Part shown: positions 58,022-64,000 of the stretch, in pieces | Layout: every line of letters starts with the position of its first letter | Numbering within the stretch: the stretch's first letter is position 1 | Source: Lamellibrachia satsuma | Taxonomy: Eukaryota; Annelida; Polychaeta; Sabellida; Siboglinidae | NCBI GenBank assembly: GCA_033239005.1 | Contig: BSQZ01000013.1 | Location: 8,391,782 to 8,455,781, forward strand | Length of the DNA: 64,000 nt | Direction of reading: 5' to 3' | Program-made: the position numbers and the translations under genes | The notes under the pieces: model-generated | What the model was told of the DNA's origin: nothing | Seen by the model: the letters and a program-made list of their open reading frames with translations, nothing else | Databases searched by the model: none

Positions 58022-60690
58022 TCACTCATCCTCCTTCTTGTGATCCTTAAATCCTTGGACGTATCCCGAAGCATCGACTACATCCTTCCTGCCTTCAATG
58101 CCCTTCCCTTTCCCTGTCCCGTCGAAGCGTTCCTTGTGGGTGCCTGTGTATTTAGATGTGTCTGTCAGTCGGTCCACGGCACTACTTTTGGCAACCTTCT
58201 GCAGAGAGAAACGACGAAGATAGCGTTAGGGAAAATGATAATCCGTACTGTGGAGGTGATAAGTCTTGTGATTACGGTGGGTGATAAGTCTTGTGATTAC
58301 GGTGGGTGATAAGTCTTGTGATTACGGTGGGTGATAAGTCTTGTGATTACGGTGCCAGTGAAGGTCAAATGTGCCTTTTTCATTGGCCCGTCATTGACTG
58401 TTTTACTTTCCAATGAGAAGTTGCACACCAGGCCATGCTAAAGTCAATGAAACCATCGTTGCCCCTATACTGGCCCCATTGTCATGGCAGTTGAGCCAAT
58501 GACAGCCGTAATAGAGCCAATAATGTTTTAGAGCCATCATTACAGGTAACCCAATGACAGCCATAATAGAGCCAATAATGTTTTAGAGCCATCGTTGCAG
58601 GTAACCCAATGACAGCCGTAATAGAGCCAATAATGTTTTAGAGCCATCATTACAGGTAACCCAATGACATCTATAATTGGGCCAATAATGTTTTTAGAGC
58701 CATCGTTGTCTGAGTAAATTTTGCTATCTGGGCCCAGCTAGCAATACTTCATCGGACCGATGAAGTTCAAACGTGCCTTTTTCATTGGCTCATCATTTGC
58801 TGTTTTCATTGGCCCAATGACACTTTGCACACTAGGCCATGTGAAAAAACCCAAATTAGCCCCAGTTTACAAATCCTGATTGGACCAATGATTGACAGCC
58901 ACAATTGTCCCAATCATGCTTTTTGATTGACAGGCCAATGTCAGTTGAGCCATTGACAGCCATCATCGGGTCAGTCGTGTTTTCGAACCACCATTGTCCC
59001 AGTAAATTTGTTTAGCCTGGAAATTCTATCTGCGTTGGTATAAGAATCAGCCACTCGAAGTAAGCTTACCTCTAATCTAGTGGCAATCCCTAATGTAAGG
59101 TAGTGGCATATATTATATCACTAAATCTTCTAACGATGCACCAATAAATAATAATATTCTTTGTTGATGTCTACACCAGAGGGAGCCTCGTGTGGTGGAC
59201 TGTGAACCATACTCTAAATCGTAGAAGGTTTATAATTACAAACGGAATCAGGCGTTTTAATCTCACTGTGTTAGCACGATTTCATTTTAATCTAGTGTGC
59301 CTTCAAATTACCGATTGCTAAGTAATCGGCGCACCTAGACATTTGCACACATGAGCAGGCATGTCGTAATCGATTTTCTGGGATATGTGTCTAAAACAAG
59401 ACTAGCGTAAAATGGAATCGAGGAGTCGCGGAGAATGAATGACATACGGTGACGCCGTGAGCCGTCGGTCCTCGACACTTGAGGATGATCGCCGTCAGCT
59501 TCTCGAGTCCAGCCTCGTCACCGGGGTACTTCTTGGCGGCCAACATCTTCAGGGCTTCCTGGAACTGCTGGAATGTGATCTTGCGTCTGAAACAAGCGAC
59601 CCGAAACGGAAGCTGATATGAGCTGATATGAAATGACAGCTAGGTCTCTCTGACGTCAACAGATTGACATCTGGTAACACGGAGCACGTGAATGGTATCC
59701 GGTTCTGTTACGTACGCCACTACGTTAAACTTATTGTTTGAAGAACGTTATTGATTTTTGTTTGGTATGATATCAGCCGGTCAAGTAATTACGAAGAATA
59801 AAACTGCCTTCCGAGAATAGTTAATATATGGTTTAATAAGACGGATAGCATAGCGGTATAATGCAATGTAGTAATCGAATAATTAATTTTGAGACTCGAA
59901 TTTCATGATAGGCTGATTGAAGGTAGAGTTTGGTCACTTAAACAAGGCGATTCTTAGGGTCAGTGACTCAAATTGAGTCTCTGGAATGTCTGACTCAAAC
60001 AAAATCGGTTGAACAGAGGTAATCAACTTGAATCACAGTAAAACAATGATTCGAATTATCTCTAGCTACACCTTATGCTAGTTTGAATCAACTAAATTAG
60101 TTTGCTTTTGTCTAGCAGTAAAGTTTGCTAGTAATTCCAAAGATCTACCATGTTACTCGCTCAAACGACTAGATGCAATTTAACAATATATAACAATATT
60201 GTCATCCAAAAGATACTGTAGGTGGCCCGTGGACACTGAAGCCATTTGTTTATCGAGAGTCGAACACGATTTCCTGTGCAGCCTGCTCTTATCAAATAGC
60301 TGTCAGTTTTATTTTTAAACATATTCACACTGCTAGCATTTACAAAGTGAGTAGATACTTTGTGTCATTCATTTAATAAAAGTACGCTGGATCTCCGTGA
60401 AACATGGCTGCGTGGTCTGTTGTTGGAAATGTTTTCATTAGATGCAATATGCAGAAATGCCTTATAAAAAAATCTTCTGGCATTTAGATTGAACCTTTAT
60501 AAGAAATAGTCAACGGTACGCACTCTGTTTTTGCCTTCACTTTGCTGAATATGATGTCGACTTCGGTGGCGGTGAGATTTTTATCAATCAACTTGAGATC
60601 ACGACAAAACTTGGCGAGCTTTGACCCGTCCATTAGAGGCGCTGCCCCCTTCGCTCCGAAAGCGCAGAACGACTTGAATACTTCTTCCAT
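58022..60690 (-). CDS. TPPP: Tubulin polymerization-promoting protein (TPPP/p25), complete, 3 coding exons
   Basis: Microtubule-bundling protein of the p25-alpha family, often linked to cilia and stable microtubules. Exons in transcript order: 60690-60524 (acceptor at 60707), 59586-59448, 58198-58022. The phases (2, 0) fit, giving 160 residues and TGA; human TPPP3 has 176. It starts [16 protein letters not shown], matching the p25 core LEELFRKFAVHGD. It continues with [32 protein letters not shown] and [16 protein letters not shown], and ends with [19 protein letters not shown], the Gly-rich signature [11 protein letters not shown] and [10 protein letters not shown]. The disordered N-terminal extension of human TPPP1 is absent. 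The ATG lies 17 bases after an acceptor, so there is a non-coding 5' exon further right that I could not identify. Which of the vertebrate TPPP paralogues it corresponds to is not decidable. Confidence 0.96.
58258..58355. repeat. 25-bp tandem repeat in TPPP intron 2
   Basis: Four copies of 'ggtgataagtcttgtgatta' + 'cggtg', starting 60 bp from the TPPP exon 3 acceptor. Confidence 0.95.
58362..58990. repeat. Duplicated CCAAT/ATTGG-rich block with a 55-bp tandem repeat
   Basis: 58496-58715 holds four 55-bp units ('cccaatgacagccgtaatag', 'agccaataatgttttagagc', 'catc.tt.caggtaa'). The leader at 58362-58490 ('tcaaatgtgcctttttcatt' ... 'caggccatg') recurs, diverged, at 58757-58860, pointing to an older duplication of about 395 bp. 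Well over ten CCAAT or ATTGG words occur. In TPPP intron 2. Confidence 0.85.
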
Positions 60691-61168
60691 GTTTCTTATT
60701 GGAATTCCTGGAAAACACGAACAGTGTTGTATGTATGTCTGTACATTGTTTGTATCTCCTGGACACAACACATTACAAATATAATCATACATGGCAACAT
60801 CAAAGATCTCCGAGACAATCAAACGGAGGCTAGCCCAATTTATAGGTCACTTTTCTAAAAGCAAACACGTGTTAGAAAGATGTTTACTTGGCAACCAAGG
60901 CATGGACAGGGAAGACCAAACTAATTTATCCAAAATTAATTGCGTCTGAATTTGGGATGACAGTTATTGAACTTAATAACGTTATGCAGGACGGACACCA
61001 ATGGAAAAATACCGAGAACAAATTTCCGGTCCTCCGAACGCCTAAATTAAGACGATGACGTTAGTTAAGATTTGATGCATATAAAAATCAGTGGTATGTG
61101 TGGCGTTGAAATACCAGTGTCTCTCTGTGAGGTACAACATGTCCTTCTAGTACACGAACATTGCCAGC

Positions 61169-61431
61169 AACGGATCCAGGGGGTCTTAGGGGTTCAAGAC
61201 CCCCCAGGCCATGGAGGAGGGTCTTAGACCCACCCTGTGTCCGTGGCAAATATTACGGTAAAGGAACACGTATATCGGAACTTCGGAACTAGTGTCAATT
61301 AGCAGCCGGCTAATATTAACCCTTAATAAATAGAACGACATATATGTCGCCCCCTCCCCGGTTCGTAAGTAGACTGACATATGACTACGACTGACTGAGA
61401 CCCCCTGCAAACAAGCCTATATCCGCCCCTG
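61169..61431. mobile_element. Possible MITE with CAG..GGATCCAGGGGG-type end
   Basis: Left 'aacggatccagggggtctta'; right 'cctatatccgcccctgac', whose reverse complement 'gtcaggggcggatatagg' resembles the left end. The interior is C/G-run rich. The target duplication is not clear. Confidence 0.45.
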
Positions 61432-61962
61432 ACAGCTATCTACCTGTAGCCTTGCATTTGGACATCCGCTTTGCAAAATACAATGCTAATATTTAAAAAC
61501 TTCTTCACACTGTATTATATTTGACTTATTTTCACATATTGCATCTGTCCACAAAGCGCGTATTAAAACATCTGTTTACATAAAACATCTTAATAACGTT
61601 ATGAAGTAAATATGTGTTTCCAACCATTTTAAGTATGGAAACAAATGGCGTCGAATTGCCGAATTGGTTTCGTCAAACAGCTACACAACGCACGGAAACG
61701 TTTAGGCTACATTACAAGCAGTGGTAGGTTACATATATCATAGACCAGAAAGTCAGCTTGTTGCTTTGTTTTATGTTGCACTGTACGCGTTGCACATGCG
61801 CGTGTCCACCCATAGTTGGATAGTTTATTCTTCTAATTTCCAGAAGTTAAACCTTGCAACGCCTTTCGAAGACGAGTGGACGGGAACCTCACTAGCTTTG
61901 TCTTCGACGATGTTGCGGTATGAGAATGGTAGTGACAACACATGCTTTACTTGAATCAGTCT

Positions 61963-62168
61963 AAAGACCAGTTTACACGAGCGATTTTTGTCCAAGGTGT
62001 CGTTCGACACACTGTCAGGACACATCGCAGTGCAATAATCAGTTATCAGGTACACCGATTCGATGCGAGTAAATAGAACGCATCCACAGACTAGACACAT
62101 CGCTCGTCTAAACGACCAATTCACCCGAACAATTGGGGCACAAATCGCTCGGATAAACCGGCTTTTAC
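61963..62168. mobile_element. About 205-bp MITE with 27-bp terminal inverted repeats
   Basis: Left 'aaagaccagtttacacgagc' + 'gatttttgt'. The right end reversed reads 'aaaagccggtttatccgagc' + 'gatttgt'. No ORF. Similar 'caattggcc..cgaccaatt' style elements occur at about 905-1190, 6808-7110 and 19770-20100. Confidence 0.65.
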
Positions 62169-64000
62169 ACATCTAATAGTTCCATGACAACAAACTCCTC
62201 CTCTATAAGCAATGCGAACTACCATTTATTATCAGTACATGTTACATTAATACTATTGATCTATCGTAACAGTGTTTCCGCCGGTGATTGTCGATTGACA
62301 TCCGGCAATCAACCAGGAAAACGGGGCAATGAAACATGGAGAGATCGCCTGATCGTCAGTGAATACAGCGGGAGACTGTAGGCTTATCTGAACATCTTGC
62401 CGTGTTGCATTCCCTCATTTACTACAACCATCGTTTTAGAACACTTGATCCATGATATCGGTGACGCGGCAGTCGCTTGGATGGGTCAGGTCGGACGTCA
62501 GTTGCACGTCGTTGCTATAACTCGACCGTGGGTGTGCACTCTGGTCTGCATTGCTGTACAGCGACGTCTTGTTGTACGCGAGGACTGGCGCGTGTGTGTA
62601 TGCGTGAACACCTGTGTGGATGCGTGAACGCCTGTGTGGATGCGGGTGCTCCAGTAGTGTAGAGCCGCTTTGTAGTAGGATAAAAGCATAAGAAGCTAAT
62701 GAACATCTTCGGTCGATATCGATTAATACTTACATGTAACGACACTCCCATGTTATATTGCTGGCTGTTCCGATTGTTCTGCACTGAAGATGGGGACAGA
62801 TCATTATTTTACTTCCTGGTTCACTGGGGATGGGTTCAGATCATTATTTTACTTCCTGGTTCACTGGGGATGGGGAAGATCACTATTTTACTTCCTGGTT
62901 CATGGCATATTTCCGGAATACGACTCTCGTGCCGTGAGCTACGCACATGTTTAAATTTTGTTAGCGACATAATTATAAACCTTTGTAGGGGATCATAGGT
63001 TAAGCAGGCACGTGCTATCAATGTGTATGCTTGGGGTATTCCGTTACCCAGGTCAGTTAGGTGTTGACATCTCAACGCTTTCCATGTCAGTCAGGTAGTT
63101 CGTTATCAGGCTAAACTATTTATACCACAGCCTCGCATGTTCTACTGCGAAGTCCTACACCAGTGACAGAGTTGCTCATGAAGCCCTCCCGTGTCGTGTT
63201 GTCATAACCAACGTTTGCACAGGACACCGTATCTACGCGTGACATGGCGATACGAACATAACAACTGATGCCTGTCGGCTATCCGTCGCGGTCGAGGAAT
63301 ACGTGTTAGCACAGGGTGTGCGTGATGGGTCTGTGAGGCGATATCAGCATTCTTGCTGCGCTGGCAGGTCCAGTGATGAGTGGCGCCAGCGCTGGAAGGG
63401 AGGGTTCGACGAATATTTCTCCTCTGCCGGTGATCGAATTCTTTGCGTTTCAAAACAAAAATGGTATATTGCATAGCGTTGCGCACCAAACTGGATGATT
63501 GGATGCTTCACGTTCCCATGTGTTGTCCTCCCGTTGATCTTTGGTCTTCATTTAGTTCAAAGAAGCACACATTCTTGGGTTATCTTTCGATCATCACCCG
63601 TCTCCATCACCGAGACACGTCCAGCCCAGTTGAGCTGTTGCTGTCAAGGTTTCAACACTGGGCGTGTTTGCTCTTGTCAGGAATTCGATGTCGGGGATTG
63701 TTTCTTGCCACACGATGTTAAGGATCTTGAGAAGATACTAGTGTGAAGAAAACAGCGCCACCAGGTGACAATTTATACTTCGAATAATAAATATAACGCA
63801 CATAGTCCTGGCTGTATGTACGAAACAACATAATCCACAGATAAGCCCGTGAACTAAGCTTCACAGACTTGCTTTCTTTATTATCATCTTCGCACCCTAC
63901 CCTAATTGACCACCAAGCTTCACACTTCATTAAACACAGTCTCCCGACGCACTCTTTCGTTCATCTTCACTGCACCTGTTTCACCCATCTATTTACGACG

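Larger units (their letters stand above)
60708..64000. other. TPPP 5' flank to the right end; no gene recognised
   Basis: ORFs here are short and resemble no family I know. Contents: a possible MITE (61169-61431), a TIR element (61963-62168) and a 40-bp tandem repeat (62788-62902, 'gatcattattttacttcctg'). The non-coding first exon of TPPP is expected here or beyond the window. Confidence 0.5.

Noticed and set aside
1..64000. CRISPR array, prokaryotic operon or integrated virus
   Set aside because: All repeat arrays are head-to-tail without unique spacers, the genes are spliced animal genes, and no viral replication or capsid ORF is visible.

Overview
This window is nuclear DNA from an animal. 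Genes are split by GT-AG introns of about 0.1-8 kb, the background is AT-rich, and introns and intergenic DNA are full of microsatellites, minisatellites, tRNA-derived SINEs, LINE 3' ends and non-autonomous DNA transposons. The proteins are metazoan (nuclear receptor, TPPP/p25, DHHC palmitoyltransferase). The repeat style looks like a marine invertebrate, possibly a spiralian such as a mollusc, but no single feature fixes the phylum. I see no bacterial operon, CRISPR array, viral genome or toxin gene.

Layout. 1284-10741 (+): the last ten coding exons of MAN1B1, the ER/Golgi alpha-1,2-mannosidase; the first exon lies to the left of the window. 14694-20705 (-): a complete seven-exon DOLPP1, the dolichyl-diphosphatase, convergent with MAN1B1. 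Both proteins serve the N-glycan pathway. 21022-29944 (+): a complete eight-exon DHHC palmitoyltransferase of ZDHHC3/7 type, divergent from DOLPP1 across a 316-bp shared promoter that holds a perfect GTCACGTGAC palindrome. 35628-39002 (+): RPS19, five coding exons, with an unusual alanine-rich C-terminus. 39848-45842 (-): an orphan nuclear receptor with six coding exons, convergent with RPS19, combining an RXR/NR2-type P-box with a ligand-binding domain that looks most like ERR (NR3B). 52275-55183 (+): a short two-exon membrane RING-H2 protein that resembles the C-terminal half of TRC8/RNF145. 58022-60690 (-): a three-exon TPPP/p25 gene, convergent with the RING gene. From 60708 to the right end I find only repeats and short chance ORFs.

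All exon chains were built by reading splice sites and codon phase by eye, and each chain keeps its frame to the stop codon. One junction, after the receptor's DNA-binding exon, only works as a GC-AG intron.

I did not find a clearly new multi-gene system. The strongest candidates for something undescribed are the hybrid nuclear receptor, the truncated TRC8/RNF145-like RING protein, the Ala-rich RPS19 tail, and several nested or fold-back transposable elements, one of which sits 25 bp from a coding exon.
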